Source of the DNA: Paenibacillus albidus
Lineage (GTDB): Bacteria; Bacillota; Bacilli; Paenibacillales; Paenibacillaceae
DNA: 42,714 nucleotides
Direction of reading: 5' to 3'
Assembly: GCF_014644435.1 (NCBI RefSeq)
Contig: NZ_BMKR01000050.1
Span: 1-42,714, forward strand
Below the pieces are notes generated by a model. It worked only from the letters and a program-made list of their open reading frames with translations, did no database searches and had not been told where the DNA came from. Position 1 is the stretch's first letter, and the number at the start of each line of letters is the position of its first letter. The position numbers and the translations under genes were made by a program. Positions 8,256-16,754 of this stretch are shown one piece after another.

Positions 8256-8372
8256 CTGAGAAAACTTGCTTATGCTGCAGAATCCTCGTTCTTTTGGTTT
8301 ACATCCTTTGTTGTATGGGCAGTCAGTTTCCTGTACATTTACCAAGGGGATATCCATTTGGTTGTGATATAG
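8256..8372 (+). CDS. Possible 38-residue membrane peptide with a non-standard start
   Basis: An open frame with one strong hydrophobic helix (SSFFWFTSFVVWAVSFLYIY) lies after a good ribosome binding site, AGGGAGGTGA at 8241-8250. The only codon at the right distance is CTG at 8256; a GTG at 8247 is inside the ribosome binding site. It sits between the YolD-like gene and the MFS gene in the same direction. It could be a small membrane protein, a leader peptide for the MFS gene, or a chance frame. No homologue is recognised. Confidence 0.3.
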   Translation: MRKLAYAAESSFFWFTSFVVWAVSFLYIYQGDIHLVVI

Positions 8373-8461
8373 CAAATGCCGCAAGGCAGCCTATTTCAAT
8401 CTCTCAATCCATTTCCCCTGGGATCTGCCCATACATTATACTCACCCCGGAGGAAGTACTG

Positions 8462-9703
8462 ATGAGAACAAGTCAACTTGAACCAAATATCGTTGAATCA
8501 AGGGGAGCCGGCTCTCCCTCTAACCGATGGCTTCTGGTGCTCGGTATTATATTTGTAGCGGCCGCGCTTCGGGCGCCTTTTACTTCAGTGGGACCGCTGC
8601 TGGAGACAATCCGCGATGACCTTGGGCTTAGCAATACAATGGCGGGAGCCATCACCACCTTGCCGTTGCTGGCTTTTGCACTCGTGTCTCCATTCGCGCC
8701 CAAGCTGGCGCGCCGTATGGGGCTCGGAAATGTGCTGTTGCTCGCGATGCTGATGCTGGCTATGGGCATTCTTGTCCGTTCGGCGTCGGGTACGGGGCTG
8801 CTGTTCACGGGTACGGCGATTCTGGGCCTTTCCATTGCGCTTTGCAATGTGCTTTTGCCAGGGCTGATTAAAGGTAAGTTTCCTCAGCAGATCGGTCTAA
8901 TGACCGGAGTGTATACCGTTTCAATGAATTTATGCGCCGCCATAGCTTCAGGCATCAGCGTTCCGCTCGCAAGTAGGTCCGGCTTAGGCTGGCGGGGGAC
9001 ACTGGCTTTATGGTTCATTATTGCCGCACTGGCGACATTATTCTGGATTCCGCAACTGCGCCAACTGGGTCCGGGCAGCGGAGCCAAAACTGCATATTCC
9101 CCGGGGAATATGTGGCGCTCAGGACTGGCTTGGCAGGTCACACTGTTTATGGGGCTGCAGTCGCTGATTTATTATGTGCTGATTGCCTGGTTCTCCGTAA
9201 TCCTGAGTGGGCGGGGGATGTCCTCGGGCCACTCAGGATGGATTCTGTCACTGATGCAGCTGGCTCAGCTGCCGGTTATGTTCTTTGTGCCCATGTGGGC
9301 GGGGCGGATGAAGAATCAACGGATGCTGGTAATGATCATGTTTGTGCTGTTTATGCTTGGGATCGGGGGGATCTGGCTGGGCAGTACAGCCTGGATGGCC
9401 GTATGGGCGGTTTGCATCGGGGTTGCCGGCGGCTTTGCTTTTGGCCTGGCGATGATGTTCTTCAGTCTGCGCACCCGGACCAGCCAGGAAGCGGCCGAAC
9501 TGTCCGGAATGGCACAGTCTGTAGGTTATTTGCTCGCGGCGACTGGCCCTGCACTGTTCGGATGGCTTCATGATGCGGCCGGCAGCTGGACGATGCCGCT
9601 GATTCTGCTGCTGGCTGCAAGCACCCTGCTGCTCGTCGTTGGACTTGGTGCGGCTGGAGACAGGCTTGTGGGAAGTGGTCAGAGCGGAGGCGGGACAAGA
9701 TAA
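8462..9703 (+). CDS. CynX/NimT-type MFS transporter
   Basis: A 413-residue major facilitator protein with about 12 hydrophobic helices. The family-specific motifs are ALRAPFTSVGPLL in helix 1, the loop between helices 2 and 3 (APKLARRMG) and NVLLPGLIKGKFP. These mark the cyanate/2-nitroimidazole transporter (CynX, NimT, YycB) branch of MFS. The frame is open upstream to 8234, but the ATG at 8462 is preferred because GGAGGAAG lies just ahead. The gene ends at a strong terminator. The substrate, probably a small organic anion or drug, is not predictable. Confidence 0.9.
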   Translation: MRTSQLEPNIVESRGAGSPSNRWLLVLGIIFVAAALRAPFTSVGPLLETIRDDLGLSNTMAGAITTLPLLAFALVSPFAPKLARRMGLGNVLLLAMLMLAMGILVRSASGTGLLFTGTAILGLSIALCNVLLPGLIKGKFPQQIGLMTGVYTVSMNLCAAIASGISVPLASRSGLGWRGTLALWFIIAALATLFWIPQLRQLGPGSGAKTAYSPGNMWRSGLAWQVTLFMGLQSLIYYVLIAWFSVILSGRGMSSGHSGWILSLMQLAQLPVMFFVPMWAGRMKNQRMLVMIMFVLFMLGIGGIWLGSTAWMAVWAVCIGVAGGFAFGLAMMFFSLRTRTSQEAAELSGMAQSVGYLLAATGPALFGWLHDAAGSWTMPLILLLAASTLLLVVGLGAAGDRLVGSGQSGGGTR

Positions 9704-9714
9704 ACGCTTGAACT

Positions 9715-9760
9715 AAAAAGACAGGGCAGGGTGGCAGGACACCGCTGCACTGTCTTTTTT
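9715..9760 (+). terminator. Terminator after the MFS gene
   Basis: AAAAAGACAG at 9715-9724 pairs with CTGTCTTTTT at 9750-9759, with an inner GCAG/CTGC and GTG/CAC stem. It can act in both directions because A and T runs flank both sides. Confidence 0.88.
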
Positions 9761-9805
9761 GAATGTTCTACATTCCGGGCCGGATGATCCTCATCAAGAC
9801 CGTCA

Positions 9806-10564
9806 TTACCGCTTAAACGCCATCACCCGGATCCTCCGGTAGTCCATCACCCAGTGGTCTTTATGGTATAGTGCAGGCTGCAGTTCCTGCTCCATATGCT
9901 GGAGAACTGCTTCACGCTCCGCAGGATGAAGTACAGACAACACACCATTGGCAAAAGTGTCCAGCCAGCGCCGGAGGCCTTGTTCCCCGCCTGCAAGCGG
10001 TGTCGGACGGTCGAAGCAGTGGACCAGGTCTACGGTCAGACCCTTCCGCTCCAGCAGAGTCGCATATTGTCCGGCGCTGGGGAAATACCAGGGCAAGTGC
10101 AGCTTGCCGCTGGCGCCAACAGCGGCGAGGGCCCCCGGCAACCCGGCGACGACCGAGGCGATATTGCCGAGCGCACCGAATTCGGCGACGAAACGTCCGC
10201 CCTTCCGCAGGCTGGCCGTGATTGAAGCGGCTGCTCCATCAGCATCCAACAGCCAGTGCAGCGCAGCGTTGCTGAATACTGCGTCGGCAGGTTTTTCCCC
10301 CGTATAAGATTGACCATCCGCCAGGATAAAGCTAAGCCCGGGATGCTTGAGCTGTGCGCTTTGGATCATCTCGGCGGAAGCATCAATCCCGGTTACCACT
10401 GCACCGTATTGGGCAATAGCAGCTGCCAGGTCTCCGGTTCCACAACCCCAGTCAATGATCCGCTCTCCCGGCCGGGGCTTGAGCAGCCCAATCAAAGACT
10501 CTCCAAACTGGGATACAAACGCCATATCTGTATCGTAGGTACTCGTATTCCATTGCTGGTTCAT
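9806..10564 (-). CDS. Class I SAM-dependent methyltransferase (Tam-like)
   Basis: A 252-residue methyltransferase. Motif I is IDWGCGTGDLA at about residues 37-47, motif II acidic residue is in VTGIDAS at about 57-63, and post-motif residues ADAVFSNAALHWLLD at about 92-106 resemble trans-aconitate 2-methyltransferase and UbiE/COQ5 relatives. Start ATG at 10564 has AAAGGG about 11 bases upstream. It is monocistronic and convergent with the MFS gene across a bidirectional terminator. The Tam label rests on general resemblance (NAALHW) and is tentative; the fold call is firm. Confidence 0.85.
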   Translation of the reverse strand: MNQQWNTSTYDTDMAFVSQFGESLIGLLKPRPGERIIDWGCGTGDLAAAIAQYGAVVTGIDASAEMIQSAQLKHPGLSFILADGQSYTGEKPADAVFSNAALHWLLDADGAAASITASLRKGGRFVAEFGALGNIASVVAGLPGALAAVGASGKLHLPWYFPSAGQYATLLERKGLTVDLVHCFDRPTPLAGGEQGLRRWLDTFANGVLSVLHPAEREAVLQHMEQELQPALYHKDHWVMDYRRIRVMAFKR

Positions 10565-10703
10565 ACTTATCGCGCCCTTTCATAAGTCTCGCAGTTCGTT
10601 ACCTTCTCACTTGTTGTACCATGACAGACGCTTATAAGTGAAATATATGAAACGAATAGAGCTGATTGATTATTCCTATAAGTTAAGCTTACGCAAGAAA
10701 CAC

Positions 10704-10732
10704 TTGCATATTCCCCTGGAATAGAGTATATT
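10704..10732 (+). promoter_or_regulatory. Promoter for tRNA-Leu
   Basis: TTGCAT at 10704-10709, 17 bases, TATATT at 10727-10732, about 36 bases before the mature tRNA 5' end. Confidence 0.6.
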
Positions 10733-10768
10733 CTTAATTACGGTGATTGAATCACTAATACATAATAT

Positions 10769-10852
10769 GCGGTCGTGGCGGAATTGGCAGACGCGCACGG
10801 TTCAGGTCCGTGTGGTAGCAATATCGTGGAGGTTCGAGTCCTCTCGACCGCA
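10769..10852 (+). tRNA. tRNA-Leu (anticodon CAG)
   Basis: An 84-nt class II tRNA. Acceptor stem GCGGTCG / CGACCGC, discriminator A at 10852. The anticodon arm is CACGG-TTCAGGT-CCGTG, so the anticodon is CAG, which reads CUG codons. The variable arm is long (15 nt), as in tRNA-Leu. The T arm is GGAGG-TTCGAGT-CCTCT. The 3' CCA is not encoded (TCA follows), so it must be added after transcription. It stands alone with its own promoter and terminator. Confidence 0.97.
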
Positions 10853-10866
10853 TCATAGCCAACATT

Positions 10867-10914
10867 AACAGGTTCGTTAATTGCTCTTGCAGCAGTTAGC
10901 GGACCTGTTTTTGT
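10867..10914 (+). terminator. Terminator of tRNA-Leu
   Basis: A 19-bp stem, AACAGGTTCGTTAATTGCT against AGCAGTTAGCGGACCTGTT, with several G-U pairs, loop CTTGC, followed by TTTTTG. Confidence 0.88.
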
Positions 10915-11124
10915 TTGCTGCAGAAGCTAATCCTGTTATGCAGAAAATGATTTCTAACTCCTCCGGATTCCTGTACAATCCTAGGTAATGAATCACGATT
11001 TTCTCGAAGATGGGAACAATCACAAATGGAATCATATCTTAACGTCTATATCACACTTGTCGCAACCTCAGGTGTACTTAACGGCGCATCCGGATAATGA
11101 GATGATAGAGAGGGGAGCATTCAG

Positions 11125-12024
11125 ATGAGAGCAGATGTACTCGCTCCAGACCAAAAGGAAGACTTTCTGGCCTTCTGCAGGAAACACCGGGCCAAGCTGG
11201 ATGACTCCTTTTTGGACGATGAGGCACTTCGGGCATTTGAACTGTCAGCGGAGAATCCAACCTGGATCATTCCTGACCTGCAAGGGGGAATTGCGGCAGC
11301 AGCCTCGCTGATGCTGAATGATTACAGCCGCAGGGGACGGAAAGCGCGCTTCAGAATTTTTCATGCGGAGCCGGAGGATACAGCGTTGTACCAAAGTCTG
11401 CTGGAGGCTATGGTCAGACAGACAAGAGACCTGGACCAATTGAATCTATTTGTTCCGCAGCGCAATCAGACGGCAATGAAGGTGATGACGGACATTGGAT
11501 TTACGGTTGAACGGTACTCTTATGTACTTGTAAGAGAGGGGTTGCCGGTACCTGATTTCAGTTTGCCGGAGGGGGTTGAGATCAGGGCTTTCCGCCGGGG
11601 AGCAGACGAAGAGGCATGGTGTACGGTCAGAAATACGGGGTTTGCCCAGCTTAAGGGAAACGAGACGCCGGCCACACCGGACATGCTGGTGAAGCTGATC
11701 TCGGGCCCGGATTACATCGAAGGCGGGTTAATGATGCTTTACTTCCAGGGTGAACCGGTAGGTATTGTAAGGGGATCGGCGGATGAATATGATCAAGCGC
11801 CCATTATGAATATCGGTCCCCTGGCTATTTTGCCGGAATATCAAGGACTAGGGTTCGGGAAAATTCTGCTCAGGGCTGTACTGCGTTTTGCCCGGGAGAA
11901 CTCCTATAAGAAGACTATACTATGTGTAAATGCGGAGAATGAACGTGCCCAAGGACTATATCTCGGTGAGGGCTTTAAGCAAGTGGAGGCTGCCGTCTGC
12001 TATGTATACAACCTGTCTTCATGA
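11125..12024 (+). CDS. Tandem GNAT acetyltransferase
   Basis: A 299-residue protein with two GNAT halves. The C-terminal half carries the acetyl-CoA loop AILPEYQGLGFGKILLRAVL at about residues 233-252 and the conserved end NAENERAQGLYLGEGF. The N-terminal half is degenerate and contains RNQTAMKVMTDIGF, an echo of the same C-terminal GNAT pattern. The layout resembles mycothiol synthase-like tandem GNATs. Start ATG at 11125 follows GAGGGGAG. It ends at a perfect 11-bp terminator. The acceptor substrate is unknown. Confidence 0.88.
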   Translation: MRADVLAPDQKEDFLAFCRKHRAKLDDSFLDDEALRAFELSAENPTWIIPDLQGGIAAAASLMLNDYSRRGRKARFRIFHAEPEDTALYQSLLEAMVRQTRDLDQLNLFVPQRNQTAMKVMTDIGFTVERYSYVLVREGLPVPDFSLPEGVEIRAFRRGADEEAWCTVRNTGFAQLKGNETPATPDMLVKLISGPDYIEGGLMMLYFQGEPVGIVRGSADEYDQAPIMNIGPLAILPEYQGLGFGKILLRAVLRFARENSYKKTILCVNAENERAQGLYLGEGFKQVEAAVCYVYNLSS

Positions 12025-12028
12025 CAAG

Positions 12029-12061
12029 AAGAACGTCCGGTCACGGACGTTCTTTATATTT
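12029..12061 (+). terminator. Terminator after the GNAT gene
   Basis: A perfect 11-bp stem AAGAACGTCCG / CGGACGTTCTT, loop GTCA, followed by a T-rich tract (TTATATTTT). Confidence 0.9.
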
Positions 12062-12065
12062 TATA

Positions 12066-12178
12066 CGCCCAGCATGGGCGTCATCTCTAGGGTGAAAGTC
12101 CCGGGCGGGGGCTTTCAAGCGCCTACCGTTATAGCCAAGAGGCCAAGAGCAAGGGTGTCCACCGTGAGGCGGAATCTG
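12066..12178 (+). mobile_element. 5' remnant of a group II intron
   Basis: The sequence starts with the hairpin CGCCC-AGCAT-GGGCG and continues with blocks typical of the 5' part (domain I) of bacterial group II introns: CTAGGGTGAAAGTCCCG, then GTTATAGCCAAGAGGC, then AAGGGTGTCCACCGTGAGGC and GGAATCTG. The similarity stops abruptly at about 12178. No reverse transcriptase or maturase coding sequence and no domain V hairpin follow, so this is a truncated, inactive relic. The identification rests on recalled intron consensus, not on a search. Confidence 0.72.
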
Positions 12179-12183
12179 TCAAG

Positions 12184-12339
12184 AACAATGCCTTCCTGTC
12201 AGAACATATTACTTTTCTGTTCGTCATCGATCTGATCTTTGGCACGCTGCTGAATTCCGACAGCCGCTATATGAAGAAGAAGCTGAACAGCGATGCTGTG
12301 ATTGAGAGCAGTCAATTCTGGAAGAACGAATATATCTGA
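12184..12339 (+). pseudogene. Orphan 3' gene fragment behind the intron relic
   Basis: An open frame without a start or ribosome binding site begins just after the intron-like sequence breaks off and ends at TGA 12337-12339. The last ~50 residues read like the tail of a real protein: a hydrophobic stretch ITFLFVIDLIFGTLL followed by a basic, charged end (RYMKKKLNSD). No family is recognised. It probably marks the deletion or insertion scar that removed the rest of the intron and the 5' part of a gene. Confidence 0.45.
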
Positions 12340-12595
12340 GCATCCTGAATCAAATGGTTTGCTGGAGGCTTTGATTCGTGTGGTGAAGAATTGGCGGATA
12401 TATTGGTAGTGGACCTCAAAGACAAAAGTCAGCCCTTATCGAACAGGAAATTTCTGTTTGAGGGCTGACTTTTTTTAGGCTGATTTTACAAGAATATTTA
12501 AGAATCATGACTGAATTTTCCGCTTTGATGGCAAACTTAAGGGGATGACACCAGAAGAAGGGGAAAATTCTCATGTGGGGTAGTGATGAAACAGA
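12340..12595. other. Intergenic stretch before the germination operon
   Basis: No gene is seen. GAATCAAA near 12347 and CTTTGATTC near 12369 form a weak hairpin. A strong terminator lies at 12424-12477. No convincing forespore (sigma-G) promoter was found in front of the ger operon by eye. Confidence 0.5.
12424..12477 (+). terminator. Strong terminator
   Basis: AAAAGTCAGCCCT and GAACAG pair with CTGTTT and AGGGCTGACTTTTTTT across GAAATTT. It would isolate the germination operon from the degraded gene upstream. Confidence 0.88.
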
Positions 12596-12685
12596 ATGTG
12601 GTCTACCATAATATCTTACATCCCGAACTGGACCATTTTTATGCAGGCAGGAATCACTTTTGTGATCCCCATCGGAGTTTATCAT

Positions 12686-14296
12686 ATGTACAAATCCCTG
12701 TATTTCTATGTGGGAAGCGGCAAGCCGTCCGAGAACAACTCTGCTTCATCCCAAACTGCCGCGCCACCGGATAAGGAGAATGCTGCGGAACCCGAGCCCC
12801 AACAATTGAGGCCGGATGCGGTAATTACAGGGAATCTCGCTTATGACTTGAAGTTGATCAAGGCCGCAATCGGACAGAACAGCGACGTCAATTTCCGTGA
12901 GTTTGTGGTCAGGGGATTTCAGGCCCGGGCCGTGCTGATGTATGTAAATGGCATGCAGGATGAAGAGCAGATCAACAAGCAGGTGATGCAGCCCCTGATG
13001 ATGATGGACAAGCAGGAAGGGCGGGGGGAACTGCTGCCTGACCGGTTATCTTGTGAATATGTAAAAGAGAACCTGCTTCCCCTTGCACAAATCAGTGAAG
13101 CGAAGGATATGAAGGATCTGCAGGAATCTGTATTGTTCGGGTATACAGCATTATTGATTGACGGAATGCCCCATGCCCTCTATGTCGGCTTGCCAAACGG
13201 TGCGAACCGGGCCATCACCGAGCCGACTTCGGAAGCATTGCTGCGGGGGCCGCGCCTAGGCTTCACAGAAGTGTTAAGCGAGAATACGTCTATGCTGCGG
13301 CGGCAAGGTCTGAACAAAAATCTGGAAATGAAGACCTATGAGGTCGGCAATCTCATGAAAAAAAAACTGGTGATTGCCTATATCAATAATATCGTGAATC
13401 AGGATTTGCTTCAGGATGTGACGGAAAGAATCTGCAAAATCGATATGGACTATATCGCCGAATCCGGGTATGTGGAGCAACTGATAGAAGACAACTATTT
13501 AAGCCCGTTTCAACAAACTCAGAACACAGAGCGGCCCGACCGGGTCATCAGTGCTTTGCTTGAAGGCAGAATAGCCATTTTGCTGGATGGAACACCGTTT
13601 GCCTTGATTGTGCCGGTGACCTTCAGCATGCTGCTTCAGTCGCCGGAGGATTACTATGAACGGTGGCTGCCCGGTTCACTGCTGCGTCTTATGCGGTTTG
13701 GTGCGTCCTTTATGGCGCTCATGGCACCGGCGCTCTACATCTCTTTTATTTCGTTCCATCCGGGACTGATTCCGACTGAACTGGCAATCAGCATTATTTT
13801 GACCCGTGCAGGCGTACCCTTTCCGTCAGTCATTGAAGTCATGATTCTGGAAATCTCGATTGAAATCCTGCGCGAGGCAGGGATCCGGTTACCGAAGCCG
13901 ATTGGACCGGCGATGGGCATCGTAGGCGGTTTGATTATTGGCGATGCTGCGGTGCAGGCCGGGATCGTCAGTCCCTTTCTGGTTATTGTGGTTGCCGTTA
14001 CAGCCATTTCCTCGTTCTCCATTCCCATGTACAGTGCGGGAATTACCTTGCGTATTTTGCGTTTCGCCGGAATGATTTTTGCTGCGGTTCTGGGAATGTT
14101 CGGAACGATCCTTTTTTTTCTGCTGATCTGTATCCATTTAACGAAATTAAAAAGCTTCGGGGTGCCTTATGTGACGCCTTTTTCGCCCATCCGGCTTGGT
14201 GACTGGAAGGATCTTTATCTTCGCGCCCCTCTTTCGCTGATGAGACGAAGACCGGAAATGCTGAAAACCCAAATCAAAAAGAGACGCGGTAAATAA
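12686..14296 (+). CDS. Spore germination protein, GerA family (A subunit)
   Basis: A 536-residue GerA-family protein (PF03323), the A subunit of a nutrient germinant receptor in the spore inner membrane. The soluble N-terminal domain has DLKLIKAAIGQNSDVNFREF; the membrane half contains FGASFMALMAPALYISFISF and ISIILTRAGVPFPSVIEV, both characteristic. ATG at 12686 is chosen because CGGAG lies 8 bases upstream. The frame is open to an ATG at 12596 without a ribosome binding site; using it would add a hydrophobic N-terminal segment unusual for the family. The B and C subunit genes follow in the same operon. Confidence 0.94.
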   Translation: MYKSLYFYVGSGKPSENNSASSQTAAPPDKENAAEPEPQQLRPDAVITGNLAYDLKLIKAAIGQNSDVNFREFVVRGFQARAVLMYVNGMQDEEQINKQVMQPLMMMDKQEGRGELLPDRLSCEYVKENLLPLAQISEAKDMKDLQESVLFGYTALLIDGMPHALYVGLPNGANRAITEPTSEALLRGPRLGFTEVLSENTSMLRRQGLNKNLEMKTYEVGNLMKKKLVIAYINNIVNQDLLQDVTERICKIDMDYIAESGYVEQLIEDNYLSPFQQTQNTERPDRVISALLEGRIAILLDGTPFALIVPVTFSMLLQSPEDYYERWLPGSLLRLMRFGASFMALMAPALYISFISFHPGLIPTELAISIILTRAGVPFPSVIEVMILEISIEILREAGIRLPKPIGPAMGIVGGLIIGDAAVQAGIVSPFLVIVVAVTAISSFSIPMYSAGITLRILRFAGMIFAAVLGMFGTILFFLLICIHLTKLKSFGVPYVTPFSPIRLGDWKDLYLRAPLSLMRRRPEMLKTQIKKRRGK

Positions 14297-14332
14297 CTGC
14301 CTTAATTCAAGGCCGGAAAAAGGGGAGACCTT

Positions 14333-15436
14333 ATGTTTAAGCGTACGGATGACAAGATAACTTCTGCTCAGGCTGCGATTTTTTTGACCAACACGGTGCT
14401 TGGCGCAGGAATATTGACGTTGCCCCGCGGGGTCACCGATGTCGTACGCACCCCCGATGCCTGGCTGTCCCTTCTGCTGGGCGGAGTCATTGTCATGCTC
14501 GTGCTTCTGATCATGGTGAAATTAAGCCAGCAATTCCCGGGCCACACCGTATACCAATACTCCCGAAGAATCGTCGGAACGGTCCCGGGGGCTTTTTTAT
14601 CCCTGTTATTGATCGTTTACTTTATTATCATTGCCGGCTTCGAAATTCGCGTTTTGGCGGAAGTCGCTATGTTCTTTTTATTGGAGGGAACGCCGATTTG
14701 GGCCATTGTCATACCGTTTGTATGGACAGGAGCGTATTTGCTTTTTGGAGGGATCAACACCATTGCCAGAGTCTATCAAATTATCTTTCCAATCAGTTTA
14801 TTCGTGCTTATCCTGTGTTACGCATTCAGCATAAAGCTGTTTGAACTGGATCATTTACGTCCCGTACTCAGTGAAGGACTTGTTCCGGTACTCAAAGGCC
14901 TCAAGTCTACGGTTCTAGTCTTTACCGGCTGTGAGGTGGCCATGACCCTGACGGCTTATCTGCAGCATCCCAAACAAGCAGTGAAAGCAATGTTTATGGG
15001 TATAGGCATTCCGCTGGTACTATATCTGTTGACCATAGTGATGGTAATCGGAGGGTTGTCACTCGATTCCGTGACGACAAGCACCTGGCCGACGATTGAT
15101 CTCGTCCGCAGCTTTGAAATTCCGGGTTTTTTCTTTGAACGTTTGGAGTTTCCACTGCTGGTTATTTGGATGATGCAGATGTTCTGCAATTTCTGCAGCT
15201 TCTTTTTTAACGCCTCACTGGGAATATCCCAGGTGTTTAAATTGAGGTTCCATCCTGTCGTCTTTGCGCTAATCCCGGCTATCTTCATATCGGTAATGGT
15301 CCCCAAACGGATTAATGATGTCTTTGCCCTCGGCGACGCTATTGGGAGGATGGGGATCGGTTTGTTTTTTCTGGTGCCGGTACTGCTGTCGGTGGTGCTT
15401 ATTATTAGAAAAAAGGGGCTGAAGCAAAGTGTATAG
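14333..15436 (+). CDS. Spore germination permease, GerB family (B subunit)
   Basis: A 367-residue integral membrane protein of the spore permease family (PF03845), related to amino acid/polyamine transporters. About ten hydrophobic helices are visible. The N-terminal TNTVLGAGILTLPRG is the typical helix-1 motif that lines the ligand site. Start ATG at 14333 follows AAGGGGAG, 36 bp after the A-subunit stop. It overlaps the C-subunit gene by 8 bp. In this receptor class the B subunit binds the germinant. Confidence 0.94.
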   Translation: MFKRTDDKITSAQAAIFLTNTVLGAGILTLPRGVTDVVRTPDAWLSLLLGGVIVMLVLLIMVKLSQQFPGHTVYQYSRRIVGTVPGAFLSLLLIVYFIIIAGFEIRVLAEVAMFFLLEGTPIWAIVIPFVWTGAYLLFGGINTIARVYQIIFPISLFVLILCYAFSIKLFELDHLRPVLSEGLVPVLKGLKSTVLVFTGCEVAMTLTAYLQHPKQAVKAMFMGIGIPLVLYLLTIVMVIGGLSLDSVTTSTWPTIDLVRSFEIPGFFFERLEFPLLVIWMMQMFCNFCSFFFNASLGISQVFKLRFHPVVFALIPAIFISVMVPKRINDVFALGDAIGRMGIGLFFLVPVLLSVVLIIRKKGLKQSV

Positions 15437-16628
15437 CTATCGAAAGGCCGCACATTTGCTGTTGTGCATTCTGATCATGAGCCAAACGGGGTGCTGGAGC
15501 AGCAAGGAAATTGAGGATTTGAGCATGTACACCGGACTGGCTTTGGATAAAGCGGAACTCAGTCCGGTGGAACAGGCTATGGAGGAAAAAGGGGAGACCT
15601 ATCAGAAAAGGAACATAGTTACGGCAACAGTGCAGATTGTCCCTGAGAGGCCTAGTGGAAGCTCGGAAAAGGGCCAGTCCCAGTCCCAGCAGACTCCCAG
15701 ATATCTGAATATTTCGGAGACCGGCGATTCTGTATTTGAGACCTTTCGCCAGTACAATATCCGCCGGGATCGGCCAATTATAGGGCATCATTTGAAAGTG
15801 ATTGTAGTTTCCGCACAACTGGTAAAAGAGTGGAAAATGAGGCAGCTGATGGATTTTATACTGCGTGACAATGATATTCGTCCCAGCTGCATGGTCTTCT
15901 TAAGTGAGGAGAAGGCTTCGGATACACTAGTCACTAAATACAAAAATGAAATTCCTTCCTTTCACATTCTGGATATGCTAAGAAATCAATTTCGTTCGAG
16001 CAAGATTATGAAAGGTGTCAGTCTATCCGAACTGGATGCGCTTATGCATTCCAGAAGAAGCTTTATCCTGCAGAACATTGTCAAAGCCCGAGGCGAGGTG
16101 GCCTTTTCCGGTGCCGGGATTATAAAAGGAGAGACCAGCAACTGGATTGGGAAGCTCTCCCAAGAGGATGTGCTGAGTATTGCCTGGATCACGGGTGAGG
16201 TGAAGGGCGGGGCCCTCAAGGCATATGATAAACGCAATCAGTCTATCTCTTATGAGGTGAAATCACTCAAGAGCAAAATAAAAGCGGAAATCTCTCAAGG
16301 GGAGGTAGTCTCCTTTCATGTGGATATCAAATCGGAGGGGCGCTTAATTGAGAATTGGGACAGTGAAGAGAATCCTTCGGAGCTGAAGTATATGAAGGAG
16401 GCCGAAGAGCAGTTTGAAGGCAAGCTGAAAGACATGTTAAAAAGCAGCCTGGAAAAAATGCAATCCAAATATAAAGTGGAGGTTTCCGGCTTTGGAGACT
16501 GGCTTAGTATCGAAAAACCACATATCTGGAAAAAGGTAAAGGATAACTGGGATGAAACGTTCAGTCATATACCGGTTACTTTTGATGCTAAATTTACCAT
16601 CACAGACTTCGGTTCATCGACAGAATGA
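15429..16628 (+). CDS. Spore germination lipoprotein, GerC family (C subunit)
   Basis: A 399-residue Ger(x)C lipoprotein. The signal peptide LLLCILIMSQTGC has its lipobox cysteine at about residue 22, followed by WSSKEIEDL, the family's usual start of the mature chain. The C-terminal half contains VEVSGFGDWL and KKVKDNWDETF, typical of the GerAC C-terminal domain. Start is GTG at 15429, inside the B-subunit gene, after AAGGGGCTG. A short GC stem follows the stop. It completes a three-gene receptor. Confidence 0.94.
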   Translation: MYSYRKAAHLLLCILIMSQTGCWSSKEIEDLSMYTGLALDKAELSPVEQAMEEKGETYQKRNIVTATVQIVPERPSGSSEKGQSQSQQTPRYLNISETGDSVFETFRQYNIRRDRPIIGHHLKVIVVSAQLVKEWKMRQLMDFILRDNDIRPSCMVFLSEEKASDTLVTKYKNEIPSFHILDMLRNQFRSSKIMKGVSLSELDALMHSRRSFILQNIVKARGEVAFSGAGIIKGETSNWIGKLSQEDVLSIAWITGEVKGGALKAYDKRNQSISYEVKSLKSKIKAEISQGEVVSFHVDIKSEGRLIENWDSEENPSELKYMKEAEEQFEGKLKDMLKSSLEKMQSKYKVEVSGFGDWLSIEKPHIWKKVKDNWDETFSHIPVTFDAKFTITDFGSSTE

Positions 16629-16656
16629 CCCCAGTCCCGGGGTCCTCTTCTTCTTC
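16627..16656 (+). terminator. Weak terminator after the ger operon
   Basis: GACCCC-AGTCCC-GGGGTC followed by CTCTTCTTCTTCC. The stem is only 6 bp and the T tract is interrupted, so read-through into the kinase gene is possible. Confidence 0.5.
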
Positions 16657-16754
16657 CAGTGGCAAACTGGTACTTCATACTTAAAGCATATTATCCGAAA
16701 AAAAGGTATACTGATAATAATTATGTTCCATTTTTTCCAGGGGAGGCTCCACCA

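Noticed and set aside
11930..12235. A plus-strand open frame of 101 codons
   Set aside because: It starts inside the GNAT gene in another frame and crosses a strong terminator and the intron relic.
12477..12595. Sigma-G promoter before the ger operon
   Set aside because: TGAATT is present near 12512 but the matching -10 is not at the right distance.
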